Source: Marinirhabdus sp050859505
Lineage (GTDB): Bacteria > Bacteroidota > Bacteroidia > Flavobacteriales > Flavobacteriaceae
Assembly (NCBI RefSeq): GCF_050859505.1
Contig: NZ_CP193934.1
Location: 558,001-622,000 of the forward strand
Direction of reading: 5' to 3'
Length of the DNA stretch: 64,000 bases
Part shown: in pieces, positions 8,286 to 16,231 of the stretch
Position numbering within the stretch: the first letter of the stretch is position 1
Layout: each line of letters begins with the position of its first letter
Program-made: the position numbers and the translations under genes
The notes under the pieces: model-generated
Database searches by the model: none
Told to the model about the DNA's origin: nothing
Seen by the model: only the letters and a program-made list of their open reading frames with translations

Positions 8286-8912
8286 TTACTCTTCAATTAA
8301 AACAATGTTAGTGAGTACTGCATTGTTACTATACTTATATACTCCACAGCTGGCCCTAACAAGAACATCATAAGCAACTCCAGGCTCAATGTCTGTAAGT
8401 TTAAAAGTAGTGCTATTTGAATTTTGCCATGAAGATTCTGAAGGATTAAAAATATTTCTTCCGTAAGCGATCTCCCAGAGATTTTGGCCCATACCATCCC
8501 AGGATATCGTTACAGTACTTTCCGTCATTTCATTGATTATTAAAGATTGAGGTTGCGTACATCCTTGCCCAAATGCTAACGTTCTAAAGCCATAAGGACC
8601 TGTTAAATCACTTATGGTATTATCTCTACATACACTTTGCAAGTAGGTTTCATATTCTCCATTGGGTGCCAAATTACCAAACGAAGTCCATCCATCGAAA
8701 CTAACACTAGTAGTACCAGTTTCAGGTGAAAACCCTTTTCGTCCTAAAACCACAGTAGTAGCTGCCCCCTGAGAATCCCACGTAAGAAAAACAAAATTTT
8801 CATCTATTTCTGCAATCCGAACACTTTGGGGTCCTCCACAATTGTTTTCATCATCCGAGGAACACGCGCCAAAAATTGCCATTATAATAATGGCATAGTA
8901 TTTCAACTTCAT
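8286..8912 (-). CDS. Lipoprotein with two fibronectin type III-like repeats
   Basis: This protein has 208 residues with a signal peptide and lipobox (IFGACSSDD, Cys at about 17). Two repeats follow, each of the fibronectin III type: about 26-110 (PQSVRIAEIDENFVFLTWDS) and about 115-205 (QSLIINEMTESTVTISWDG). Each ends in a YETYLQSVC or YDVLVRASC strand with a conserved cysteine. Such modules usually mediate protein or glycan binding at the cell surface. It begins ten bases after the bioB stop on the same strand, so it may be read from the bioB transcript, but nothing links it to biotin. Confidence 0.8.
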   Translation of the reverse strand: MKLKYYAIIIMAIFGACSSDDENNCGGPQSVRIAEIDENFVFLTWDSQGAATTVVLGRKGFSPETGTTSVSFDGWTSFGNLAPNGEYETYLQSVCRDNTISDLTGPYGFRTLAFGQGCTQPQSLIINEMTESTVTISWDGMGQNLWEIAYGRNIFNPSESSWQNSNSTTFKLTDIEPGVAYDVLVRASCGVYKYSNNAVLTNIVLIEE

Positions 8913-8921
8913 AAAATAATA

Positions 8922-10022
8922 TTACTTAGAAATAGCCTTGGATTTCGCCTCTTCATTACGTTCAATGGTATGTCCGGGACGGCTCCATTTTGGTTTTTCA
9001 CCTTGCGCCTTGTATTGAGAATATTGTTCTTCTACAGTCTCGGGTTGCGCTTTTTTCACGAAGGGCTTCATAGGCTCCAGCCCTAACATCTTAAACATTT
9101 CCATATCCTCGTTCACATCAGGGTTTGGAGTAGTTAATAATTTATCCCCTGCAAAAATAGAGTTGGCACCTGCAAAGAAACACATGGCCTGGCCTTCACG
9201 ACTCATCTCGGTCCTTCCTGCCGAAAGTCGTACTTGGGTATGTGGCATTACAATACGGGTCGTAGCCACCATTCGTATCATTTCCCAGATACTTACTTTT
9301 TCAATATCGCCCATTGGAGTACCTTCAACTGGCACTAAAGCATTTATGGGAGTGCTCTCAGGTTGCGGACTCAAACGAGCCAAAGCAACCAACATGCCGG
9401 CACGATCTTCAACAGCTTCTCCCATTCCTATGATGCCTCCGCTACAAACCGTTACGTTGGTTTTACGAACGTTTCCTATGGTATCTAATCTATCTTGGTA
9501 GGCACGGGTAGAAATAACATCTTTGTAATAATCTTCAGAAGTATCCAGATTGTGATTGTAGGCGTAGAGACCAGCTTCCGCCAAACGCTGGGCCTGGTTT
9601 TCGGTAATCATCCCTAGCGTGCAACACACTTCCATATCCAGTTTATTGATGGTACGCACCATTTCTAACACCTGGTCAAACTCTTTCCCGTCTTTTACAT
9701 TTCGCCACGCAGCTCCCATACATACCCTTGAGCTACCGCTTGCTTTGGCTCGTAACGCTTGTGCTTTTACGTGTGGCACCGTCATTAAATCGTTTCCTTC
9801 AATATCGGTATGGTACCTCGCAGCTTGTGGACAGTAGCCACAATCTTCCGGACAGCCTCCTGTTTTAATAGAAAGCAAGGTGGAGACCTGCACTTGATTG
9901 GGGTTATGGTGCTCCCGATGTACGGTTGCTGCTTGGTACAACAATTCCATCATTGGCGTATTATAAATAGCTAGAATTTCTTCTTTGGTCCAGTTGTGTT
10001 TTATTTCGGTCATAGTCTTCAA
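8922..10022 (-). CDS. bioB: Biotin synthase
   Basis: BioB is the radical SAM enzyme that inserts sulphur into dethiobiotin, the last step of biotin synthesis. The SAM-cluster motif is Cys57-Cys61-Cys64 in TGGCPEDCGYC, and the second cluster ligands lie in the conserved barrel (for example VCMGAAWR and EVCCTLGM). At 366 residues it is slightly longer than usual because of a charged C-terminal tail after KAQGEKPKWSRPGHTI. A second start three codons downstream (MTEIKHNW) is equally possible. Ketosynthase, bioA, bioD and bioF lie further upstream on the same strand, but a 198-base gap separates bioB from the ketosynthase gene. Confidence 0.96.
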   Translation of the reverse strand: MKTMTEIKHNWTKEEILAIYNTPMMELLYQAATVHREHHNPNQVQVSTLLSIKTGGCPEDCGYCPQAARYHTDIEGNDLMTVPHVKAQALRAKASGSSRVCMGAAWRNVKDGKEFDQVLEMVRTINKLDMEVCCTLGMITENQAQRLAEAGLYAYNHNLDTSEDYYKDVISTRAYQDRLDTIGNVRKTNVTVCSGGIIGMGEAVEDRAGMLVALARLSPQPESTPINALVPVEGTPMGDIEKVSIWEMIRMVATTRIVMPHTQVRLSAGRTEMSREGQAMCFFAGANSIFAGDKLLTTPNPDVNEDMEMFKMLGLEPMKPFVKKAQPETVEEQYSQYKAQGEKPKWSRPGHTIERNEEAKSKAISK

Positions 10023-10220
10023 AAATAATTAAAATCCAGTTTTGGGGTGTTCTAATTCTGAAATATTACTAACAAAGTTTTGAAATGGACTCAAGACTGA
10101 AGGGAACCACGAACCAAGACGATTTCGGCAAGAGGCCTTAGTAAAAAAGATACGATGGTAAAATTTACAGAATTCTAACCGTCGTGTGTTTTGCAGTGAG
10201 CGCAGTGAAAGGTCTTAAGT

Positions 10221-11369
10221 CTATTCAGGAGTAGCTAGAATAATACTAACAGCATTCCCACCAAACCCTACTGCATTCACCATCACGGTTTTTAATTTCT
10301 CTGGAAGGTGCCGTGCATTGGCAAAAAACGGATTTTCAATAAACTTATTTTTCTGCAGCATTAATACTGCCATTTCAACGCTCAACATTCCTGAAGTAGC
10401 AAACGTATGCCCCACAAGCCATTTGTTGGAGGTAAGCAAAGGAAGTTGTTTCCCAAAAACGATATTGATGGCATTCTTTTCGGCCACATCGCCTTTTACA
10501 GTTCCTGGCGCGTGTAGAATAATAGCATCCACAGTTTCTAGCTTTGCGTTTTCCATTGCCCGTCGCATCGATTTTTGGAAACAATCGGCATTTTCAGAAA
10601 TAGAGCTGTTATGCTCCAAAGTCTCTGTGGCAAATCCGTAGCCAGCAATCACCGCTTGGGTTTTTGAAGAAATTCCTCTTTCCAACACCGCTACGGCAGC
10701 GCCTTCGCCCAAAACCATGGTATTTTCTTTTTTCTGAAAACGCATACTTTCGCACGCCATTCGGTGACGGGAATTGCTGTATAATTTCAACGCTTTCATT
10801 TGTGCGATGGTAAATGGAGTGAGTGCTGCCTCGCTTCCGCCTACTAAAAATGTATCTGCCATTTCAGCTTGCAACCAGGCAATCCCATTAAGCAACGCGT
10901 GCATTGCGGTAGAACACGTAACCGAATGGTCTATCGTAACCCCATCTACCTCCAACTCCTGCGCCACCCAAGAGGAAATATTCCCCAATGTTGTTGTAGG
11001 TGATGTAAAAGGAGAAACTTTGCCGTGTTGCTGAAAGTCCTGATGGTACTTTTCAAATAATCCTGTGGCTCCACGAGAAGAACCTATGTTTATACCTATG
11101 TTTTTAGACTGAAATTCAACTTTCTCCGCACACTTCTTTGCTGCTAGAATTGCCAAAAGTACCGACCGATCCAGATTTTTATAGCGATCGTTTTGTTGCT
11201 GAAGGTTTTGTAAATCGATTTCAATTTCGGCAGCAACTTTTGAAACTATGGTGCCATCCAATTCTGAAAACAACGGTATGCCATCGCGATAGTGCTGCCA
11301 AACTTTTTCAGTGGAAGCGCCAAGGGCAGAAACAGAGGCAATAGCCGATATGGAAATGGGTTGTGGCAC
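10221..11369 (-). CDS. Beta-ketoacyl-ACP synthase (KAS I/II-type) in the biotin cluster
   Basis: This 382-residue condensing enzyme has the thiolase-fold triad: nucleophile Cys152 in SVTCSTAMHA, His286 in LHAPGTVKGD (where the family usually has HGTGT), and His321 in VGHTFATSGM. It should join an acyl thioester to malonyl-ACP by decarboxylative condensation. It is about 30 residues shorter than FabF, and the first His motif is altered. No bioC, bioH, bioG or bioW is seen in the window, so one reading is a dedicated elongation step for pimeloyl-ACP; that is inference from neighbourhood only. A role in another lipid or polyene pathway is the alternative. Confidence 0.8.
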   Translation of the reverse strand: MPQPISISAIASVSALGASTEKVWQHYRDGIPLFSELDGTIVSKVAAEIEIDLQNLQQQNDRYKNLDRSVLLAILAAKKCAEKVEFQSKNIGINIGSSRGATGLFEKYHQDFQQHGKVSPFTSPTTTLGNISSWVAQELEVDGVTIDHSVTCSTAMHALLNGIAWLQAEMADTFLVGGSEAALTPFTIAQMKALKLYSNSRHRMACESMRFQKKENTMVLGEGAAVAVLERGISSKTQAVIAGYGFATETLEHNSSISENADCFQKSMRRAMENAKLETVDAIILHAPGTVKGDVAEKNAINIVFGKQLPLLTSNKWLVGHTFATSGMLSVEMAVLMLQKNKFIENPFFANARHLPEKLKTVMVNAVGFGGNAVSIILATPE

Positions 11370-11432
11370 TACATTTTATTTATGGCAAAAATAGCTGTTC
11401 TTTGTTTTGTAAGTACTCAAAAATCAAGAATA

Positions 11433-11897
11433 ATGGAAGAAACTGTACACAAACAAAGCTGGTGGAAACGCAACTGGAAATGGGCATTGCCAACAGGCGG
11501 CTGTTTAACAATAATCGTTTTAATTGTAGCCTTTGCAGGAACATTGTTTTTTGGAATTACTTCCTTGATGGAAGATAGCGATGCCTACAAACAAGTACTA
11601 TTCAACGCCAGTAAAAATCAAGAACTTATTGCTAGTATAGGCGAACCTATTACCCAAGAAGGTATCATAGGGGGAAGCATTAACAACAGCAACGGCTTTA
11701 AAACCAGTGAACTCACCATTCCCTTGAAAGGACCCAATGGAGCCGCAACAGTGCGTGTGGAAGGTAGCGGTGTGGGTGATACTTGGACCTACACAGTAAT
11801 GGATGCCTATATTGAAGGAAGCGATATAATTGTTGACCTCCTACATACAGCAACTCATAATCCTGAAGAAACTCCAGAGCTTTTAATAGAAGAATAG
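11433..11897 (+). CDS. Coa1-like single-pass membrane protein
   Basis: From the ATG at 11433 the protein has 154 residues: a basic, Trp-rich start (SWWKRNWKWALPTGG), one membrane segment (about 18-42) and a periplasmic domain with GEPITQEGIIGGSI and AATVRVEGSGVGDTWTYTV. This matches the cytochrome oxidase complex assembly factor 1 (Coa1) family, common in bacteria as small membrane proteins of unknown function. An upstream in-frame codon at 11292 is rejected because it overlaps the divergent ketosynthase start and translates to unlike sequence. With parD and the parE remnant it forms a plus-strand patch inside a minus-strand biotin cluster. Confidence 0.75.
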   Translation: MEETVHKQSWWKRNWKWALPTGGCLTIIVLIVAFAGTLFFGITSLMEDSDAYKQVLFNASKNQELIASIGEPITQEGIIGGSINNSNGFKTSELTIPLKGPNGAATVRVEGSGVGDTWTYTVMDAYIEGSDIIVDLLHTATHNPEETPELLIEE

Positions 11898-11914
11898 TAA
11901 AAAACATTCTTTTT

Positions 11915-11959
11915 AAAAATGTTCATTTATGTCCAATATGGACATAAATGAACATTTTT
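11915..11959. promoter_or_regulatory. 45-base palindrome upstream of parD
   Basis: Two perfectly complementary 20-base arms (11915-11934 and 11940-11959, cores TTCATTTATGTCC and GGACATAAATGAA) flank the loop AATAT. It lies 17 bases after the Coa1-like stop and 29 bases before the parD ATG. TATTTTTA at 11963-11970 just beyond it resembles a -7 element. It could be the operator at which a ParD-type antitoxin represses its own operon, a terminator for the upstream gene, or both. Confidence 0.6.
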
Positions 11960-11988
11960 TAGTATTTTTATGTAAAATTTCAGAACTC

Positions 11989-12234
11989 ATGAACATTAGT
12001 TTTACCGAAAAGCAGGAAAAATACATACGAGACAAAGTAGCCTCAGGCGATTATAAAAATGCTAGCGAAGTGGTGCGCGAGGCTCTTCGACAACACGAAA
12101 GCGATGATGAGAAAAAATTGGCTTTGTTGCGAGCTGAAATTGAAAAAGGTTGGAACGGAGGAATTAGCAAAAAATCTATGCAAGACATTCTAAATGAAAA
12201 GCTGGAACAATATGGCGTTAAAAAAAGTAGTTAA
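11989..12234 (+). CDS. ParD-type ribbon-helix-helix antitoxin
   Basis: The protein has 81 residues from ATG 11989, starting MNISFTEKQEKYIRDKVASG, then NASEVVREALRQHE, the CopG/ParD pattern of a short DNA-binding strand followed by helices and a charged C-terminal toxin-binding tail (KSMQDILNEKLEQYG). Antitoxins of this group neutralise ParE toxins and repress their own promoter. An upstream in-frame start at 11929 lies inside the palindrome and is rejected. The toxin gene overlaps its stop by one base (TAATG) but is broken, so this is probably an orphan antitoxin in practice. Confidence 0.85.
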   Translation: MNISFTEKQEKYIRDKVASGDYKNASEVVREALRQHESDDEKKLALLRAEIEKGWNGGISKKSMQDILNEKLEQYGVKKSS

Positions 12235-12448
12235 TGATTAAAAAATATGTATTAGCCGAAATAGCACAATTGGACATTGAGGAAATTTTCGACTTTACCG
12301 TTTCAGAATTTGGTATTAGCAAGGCCATTGAATATCATTTAAATTTCATCCATTTATTTGAACAACTTATTGAATTTTATACGACCACGTCAGAATAAGA
12401 AGGATTTTGCATCATAGTCAAAATTATAAAGGCAAATTTATAAAGTAG
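12234..12448 (+). pseudogene. Internally deleted ParE toxin gene
   Basis: The frame opens at 12234 with MIKKYVLAEIAQLDIEEIF and continues through EYHLNFIHLFEQLIE, a good ParE N-terminal half, but stops at 12400 after 55 residues. The missing C-terminus is visible in another frame just beyond: DHVRIRRILHHSQNYK (about 12381-12427), ending at a TAG at 12446-12448. Compared with the usual length of about 97 residues, roughly 30 central residues are gone and the junction (near 12373-12380) shifts the frame. The intact protein would poison DNA gyrase. The remnant runs eleven bases into the 3' end of bioA. Confidence 0.75.
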
Positions 12449-13703
12449 CCAACGCTTCTTCAATAGTATCATAAACTTTCTGAAGTTGTTTCTCAGTAAT
12501 CACATAAGGCGGCAACACATATACCGTATTTCCCAAAGGCCGTAATGCAACTCCACGTTCCATAAAAAACTGATATAACTCGTCTCGCAAGTTTCCGTAA
12601 CGCTCCATTTCCACATTCAAATCCAGGGCTAGGATTACTCCTTTGCATCGTACTTGCTTAATTTTGGAATGGTTCGCTATTTTCTCAGCAAACTGTTTAT
12701 GTGAGTTTGCTATGTGTTTACGTTGCTCTAAAATTTCAGCCGAATTCAACAACGCTATTCCAGCAATAGCAGCCGCACACCCCAATGGATGCGCACTAAA
12801 CGTATGCGCGTGAAAAAAACCTTTGTGAACGTCTTCGCTTAAAAAGCTGTCAAACACTTTTTGAGTACAACTGGTAATACTCAACGGAAACATCCCAGCC
12901 GTAAGTGCTTTGCTCAAACACATCATATCTGGTTTGTGTTGCAATTGGTCGCACGCAAAATTGGTTCCTGTTTTTCCAAAACCCGTCATAATTTCATCGG
13001 CAATGCACAATACTTCGGCTTCTTGGCATCTTTTGATAATGGCATCCAACCCTTCAGCCGAGTGAAATTTCATACCTGCAGCTCCTTGCGCCAACGGCTC
13101 AAAAATGAAGGCCGCACAGGAATTTTGGGTTAAAGTAGTTTCTAACTTCTGAAGTACTTCATCCAAATTATCTGCTTGCGGCGTTGGAAGACGAATCACT
13201 TTCAGTAAAAAATCTTCAAACGGACCATTGTAACTTGAAAGACCAGAAGCACTCATGGCACCAAACGTATCGCCATGGAATCCGTTTTCAAAAGCAATTA
13301 ACGTGTCTCTTTTATCGCCTGCATTGTGATGGTATTGTAATGCCATTTTTATAGCTGCTTCCACGGCTGTAGAGCCATTGTCGTTAAAAAAAATCTTTTG
13401 CTGATTGCCAGGCAGGATTTCCATCAACTTTTCTGAAAGCTGTACGGCTGGCTCGTGCGTAAAACCACTAAACATTACAAAATCCAACTCCTTCATTTGG
13501 GTAGTAACAGCATCCACTAGTTGCGGATGACTATGCCCATACATGGCCGTATACCAGGAAGCAATTCCGTCTATATATTCGTTCCCAGCTTCATCCCAAA
13601 GCAATGCACCTTTCGCTTTTACAATGCCAATGGGCGGCAGAGCAGTTTTATGTTGGGTGAGCGGGTGCCAGATGTGGGCTTTATCGCGATCTGATAATTT
13701 CAT
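12438..13703 (-). CDS. bioA: Adenosylmethionine-8-amino-7-oxononanoate aminotransferase
   Basis: BioA uses SAM as amino donor to make 7,8-diaminopelargonate from KAPA. The 421-residue class III PLP aminotransferase shows IWHPLTQHK at the N-terminus, SWYTAMYGHSHPQL, the PLP-ring aspartate in CIADEIMTGFGKTGT and the PLP lysine at about 265 in LSKALTAGMFPLSIT. The conserved HPLTQ and WYTAMYGH motifs separate it from other class III enzymes. It is preceded on the same strand by bioD, with a 67-base gap. Its stop overlaps the end of the parE remnant on the opposite strand. Confidence 0.95.
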   Translation of the reverse strand: MKLSDRDKAHIWHPLTQHKTALPPIGIVKAKGALLWDEAGNEYIDGIASWYTAMYGHSHPQLVDAVTTQMKELDFVMFSGFTHEPAVQLSEKLMEILPGNQQKIFFNDNGSTAVEAAIKMALQYHHNAGDKRDTLIAFENGFHGDTFGAMSASGLSSYNGPFEDFLLKVIRLPTPQADNLDEVLQKLETTLTQNSCAAFIFEPLAQGAAGMKFHSAEGLDAIIKRCQEAEVLCIADEIMTGFGKTGTNFACDQLQHKPDMMCLSKALTAGMFPLSITSCTQKVFDSFLSEDVHKGFFHAHTFSAHPLGCAAAIAGIALLNSAEILEQRKHIANSHKQFAEKIANHSKIKQVRCKGVILALDLNVEMERYGNLRDELYQFFMERGVALRPLGNTVYVLPPYVITEKQLQKVYDTIEEALATL

Positions 13704-13770
13704 TGTACAAAGTTACAGGGAATGATTGAAGATTAACGATTGTGGATTGCTGATTTTTGAAGTAAAGAAA

Positions 13771-14409
13771 TTAGTCGTGATTCTTGGCTCCCTTAAGTCG
13801 TGGTTCCAATGTTTCAGCATATTCCTTCACCACATTTTCATCAAAATAAGGTTCTTCTTCAATTCTTCCCATGATGGACACTCTTGTCATTTTTGCAATG
13901 ATACTTTCTGTGGAAGGATTTTCAGCACCACTGAATAGGATTCCAAAGATATTCAAGTTTCTTGCTTTTAAAGCTTCCACCGTGAGCAATGTATGATTGA
14001 TACTCCCCAAATAATGACGAGAAATTAGTATTATTTTATCTTCTTCCTGGATAAGATCCGCAATGGTTTCTGTATCATTTAAAGGAACTAATAGTCCGCC
14101 AGCACCTTCAATAACCAAATTATTTTCTGTTACTGGGCGCTTTATTTTTTTTGCTGAAAGTTGCACACCATCCAGCTGCGCAGCCGCGTGCGGACTCATA
14201 GGCGTTTCCAAATTAAACGCCGAAGGATGAAACTTCGTCTTTTTGTTGGATACCAGTTTTTGAACTTTATGTGTATCGCTATGGTCCAATTCTCCCGCTT
14301 GGATTGGTTTCCAATAGTCGGCTTGCAGGGCTTCGGTGATAATGGCTGAAGCGATTGTTTTACCAACTTCGGTAGAGATGCCGGTGATGAAGAATGTTTG
14401 ATTTTTCAT
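13771..14409 (-). CDS. bioD: ATP-dependent dethiobiotin synthetase
   Basis: BioD closes the ureido ring of dethiobiotin from diaminopelargonate, CO2 and ATP. The 212-residue P-loop protein has the Walker A motif at residues 7-18 (TGISTEVGKTIA), the substrate loop YWKPIQAGELDHSDT, and VIEGAGGLLVPLND, all diagnostic. It sits between bioF and bioA on the same strand; a palindromic element (14472-14494) separates it from bioF, and a 67-base spacer rich in GATT units from bioA. Confidence 0.95.
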   Translation of the reverse strand: MKNQTFFITGISTEVGKTIASAIITEALQADYWKPIQAGELDHSDTHKVQKLVSNKKTKFHPSAFNLETPMSPHAAAQLDGVQLSAKKIKRPVTENNLVIEGAGGLLVPLNDTETIADLIQEEDKIILISRHYLGSINHTLLTVEALKARNLNIFGILFSGAENPSTESIIAKMTRVSIMGRIEEEPYFDENVVKEYAETLEPRLKGAKNHD

Positions 14410-14471
14410 AGGTCAATTTAATTTTAGCTAGGGTGTACCCTCTCCGAATTTGCCTCTTCGAGTCAAATCCA

Positions 14472-14494
14472 CCTCTCCCAGAAAAAGGGAGAGG
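14472..14494. repeat. Hairpin repeat between bioF and bioD
   Basis: CCTCTCCC (14472-14479) and GGGAGAGG (14487-14494) form a perfect eight-base stem around AGAAAAA, two bases past the bioF stop. It resembles the CCCCTCT...GGGGAG hairpins at 15168-15204, 19750-19787 and 20267-20304. Confidence 0.6.
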
Positions 14495-14496
14495 AG

Positions 14497-15669
14497 CTAT
14501 ACGATGGTTTTAATCAAATTCAATATTGTTTTTATATCTTCTTCCGTATTAAAACTGTGCACACAAATACGAAGTCTTTCCTGCCCTTTAGGAACGGTTG
14601 GGGAGAGAATTGGCTTTACGTCGAAGCCTTCTTTTTTTAAGGCTTCTGAAACTTTTTTTACCTGTTCATTGCCAGGAACAATGCAACTATGGATAGCTGA
14701 ATTGCTTGAAATAAAGTAATCTTGAAGCTTAATCTTAATAATTTCATTTTGTACTATTGCAATATTACTATGTAACTTTTCTCTTGCTGAAGTTTTTGCA
14801 AGTTCTTCATACCCACTACAAATAGTTGCCACACTGTGCGGCGGCAATGCAGTTGTATAAACAAAGCTTCGGGCAAAGTTTACCAGATATTGTTTTAAGG
14901 CTGCACTACCCAAAATTGCCGCTCCGTGGCACCCCAAGGCTTTACCAAAAGTGATGAGTCTGGCGAACACTTCGTTTTCCAATTCCAATTCTTGTACCAA
15001 TCCTTCACCGCTTTTTCCAAAAACTCCAAAAGCATGGGCTTCGTCTATCACTAAGTGACATCCCAATTTTTTTGAAAGTGCTGCCATCTTTTTTAGATCT
15101 GGTTGGTCGCCGTCCATGGAGAAAATGGATTCGGTTACTATGTACACTTCGGCTTCACTCAGTGACCGTCCCCTCTGCCCTGCGGGCATCTCCCCGAAGG
15201 GGAGAAAGCTATTTATTTTTTTTTGTAATTCTTCTAAATCATTGTGTTTAAACTTATATGCTTTGGCATCGCTCATTTTTATACCATCACGTATGGAGGC
15301 GTGGCATAATTCGTCATACAGAATAAGATCGCCACGCTGTGGGACGCTACTAAAAAAACCTATGTTGGCATCATACCCGCTATTGAAAATAAGGGCGCTT
15401 TCTACGTTGTGAAATTGGGCAATTTGCTGTTCGGCTAGTGCATACAACTTATGATTTCCTGAAAGTAATCTTGAACCTGTTGCCCCGTTTTGTTGCAACT
15501 TATACTCCTTTAAAATTTCCGAAGTACGATTAAGAATAGCCAGAGAGGTGCTGAAACCTAAATAATCATTAGAAGAAAAATCTATCAAATTAGTAGTAGT
15601 TCCCAAACTACGCAGGGAATTGTTGGTAGCACGTTTTTCTAGTTTTCTTTGGAGCTTTTTGGGTAGCAT
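14497..15669 (-). CDS. bioF: 8-amino-7-oxononanoate synthase with an in-frame repeat insertion
   Basis: BioF condenses pimeloyl-ACP or pimeloyl-CoA with alanine to KAPA, the first ring-building step of biotin synthesis. The alpha-oxoamine synthase signatures are GATGSRLLSGNHKLY, the PLP-contact Asp209 and His212 in VIDEAHAFGVFGKSGEG, and PLP Lys243 in TFGKALGCHGAA. Residues about 155-174 (FLPFGEMPAG, QRGRSLSEAE) are unlike the family and are translated from a palindromic DNA element at 15145-15204, also seen outside genes. They fall in a loop just before VYIVTESIFSMDGD, so activity is probably kept. The start lies four bases after a TATCTTTG element, suggesting a leaderless mRNA. Confidence 0.95.
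   Translation of the reverse strand: MLPKKLQRKLEKRATNNSLRSLGTTTNLIDFSSNDYLGFSTSLAILNRTSEILKEYKLQQNGATGSRLLSGNHKLYALAEQQIAQFHNVESALIFNSGYDANIGFFSSVPQRGDLILYDELCHASIRDGIKMSDAKAYKFKHNDLEELQKKINSFLPFGEMPAGQRGRSLSEAEVYIVTESIFSMDGDQPDLKKMAALSKKLGCHLVIDEAHAFGVFGKSGEGLVQELELENEVFARLITFGKALGCHGAAILGSAALKQYLVNFARSFVYTTALPPHSVATICSGYEELAKTSAREKLHSNIAIVQNEIIKIKLQDYFISSNSAIHSCIVPGNEQVKKVSEALKKEGFDVKPILSPTVPKGQERLRICVHSFNTEEDIKTILNLIKTIV
15145..15204. repeat. Palindromic repeat inserted in the bioF coding sequence
   Basis: Two repeat types are joined. Bases 15145-15168 are the complement of a 24-base unit reading CGGTCACTGAG, three variable bases, then AGCCGAAGTG; the same unit is inside radA at 36868-36891. 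Bases 15168-15204 read GTCCCCTCTGCCCTGCGGGC then ATCTCCCCGAAGGGGAG, closely like 19750-19787 downstream of atpC and the ends of 20267-20304. The insertion keeps the bioF frame. Confidence 0.75.
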
Positions 15670-15681
15670 GGGGCAAAGATA
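15667..15681 (-). promoter_or_regulatory. Promoter -7 element of bioF, probably leaderless
   Basis: Read on the minus strand this is TATCTTTGCCCCATG: a TAnnTTTG -7 element whose last G is four bases from the bioF start codon. The identical 15 bases occur at panD (29456-29470). No TTG is seen at -33. Confidence 0.5.
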
Positions 15682-15793
15682 AGGAAGGAGTTAATACATT
15701 GAAAATAGCTATAAGCCGTTTGTCTTCAGAAAAATTTCAAATCTCTTATATAAAGATGTAATCGTTATAGTATTTGTTTCTGTTTTTTGACTT

Positions 15794-16018
15794 CTAAAAA
15801 GTCAAAATAGTTGCCCATTGTAAAAGAAACAGTACTAGAATTGTAATTGCGGTACTGGTATACACTACGCCTTGCCAATAAAAAAGTCTCGTCCCCCATT
15901 GTTTCCACAACTTTTCACCATACTCTTTTTTGAAATGACCACTAGTAAGGCGCCAAAACAGAAAAGCGATTGTCAAAAATAGCGTTATAGCTAGTGCCCA
16001 AAATTTTATCATTTTCAA
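15794..16018 (-). CDS. Small two-pass membrane protein of unknown function
   Basis: I do not recognise this 74-residue protein. It has two hydrophobic segments (about 5-24 and 51-72) separated by a basic loop rich in Lys and Trp (HFKKEYGEKLWKQWGTR), with a short cytosolic start. The hydrophobic pattern and lack of an overlapping longer ORF make it a likely real gene. It stands alone between bioF and the divergent DUF2975 operon, and its role cannot be inferred from neighbours. Confidence 0.6.
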   Translation of the reverse strand: MKMIKFWALAITLFLTIAFLFWRLTSGHFKKEYGEKLWKQWGTRLFYWQGVVYTSTAITILVLFLLQWATILTF

Positions 16019-16176
16019 ATTTTTGGTTTCTATATTTTTTTATGAGTGCTCATTGGTTCTACCGTGCAATGTATGATTTAAAACCTATTCACTTCATTTT
16101 TTTGAGTACTGTTTCTGGGAATTTTGATATCGCTAAGTCACTCTTCCATAAAACAAATATTTCAAAAAATTAAATT

Positions 16177-16230
16177 TAATTATTGTTTTTCAATAATTTT
16201 TATATATTTGTTATCGTTAAACAATAATTA
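16177..16230 (+). promoter_or_regulatory. Promoter of the DUF2975 operon inside a perfect inverted repeat
   Basis: A full Bacteroidota promoter is visible: TTG at 16183-16185, a 17-base spacer, and TATATTTG at 16203-16210. It is bracketed by a perfect 12-base inverted repeat: TAATTATTGTTT (16177-16188) and AAACAATAATTA (16219-16230). The left arm covers the -33 element and the right arm touches the start codon region of the first gene, as expected for a repressor operator. The YozG-type regulator three genes in is the obvious candidate to bind it. Confidence 0.65.
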
Positions 16231-16231
16231 T

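Noticed and set aside
11292..11432. Longer N-terminus of the Coa1-like protein
   Set aside because: It overlaps the divergent ketosynthase start; the ATG at 11433 gives a proper membrane protein start.
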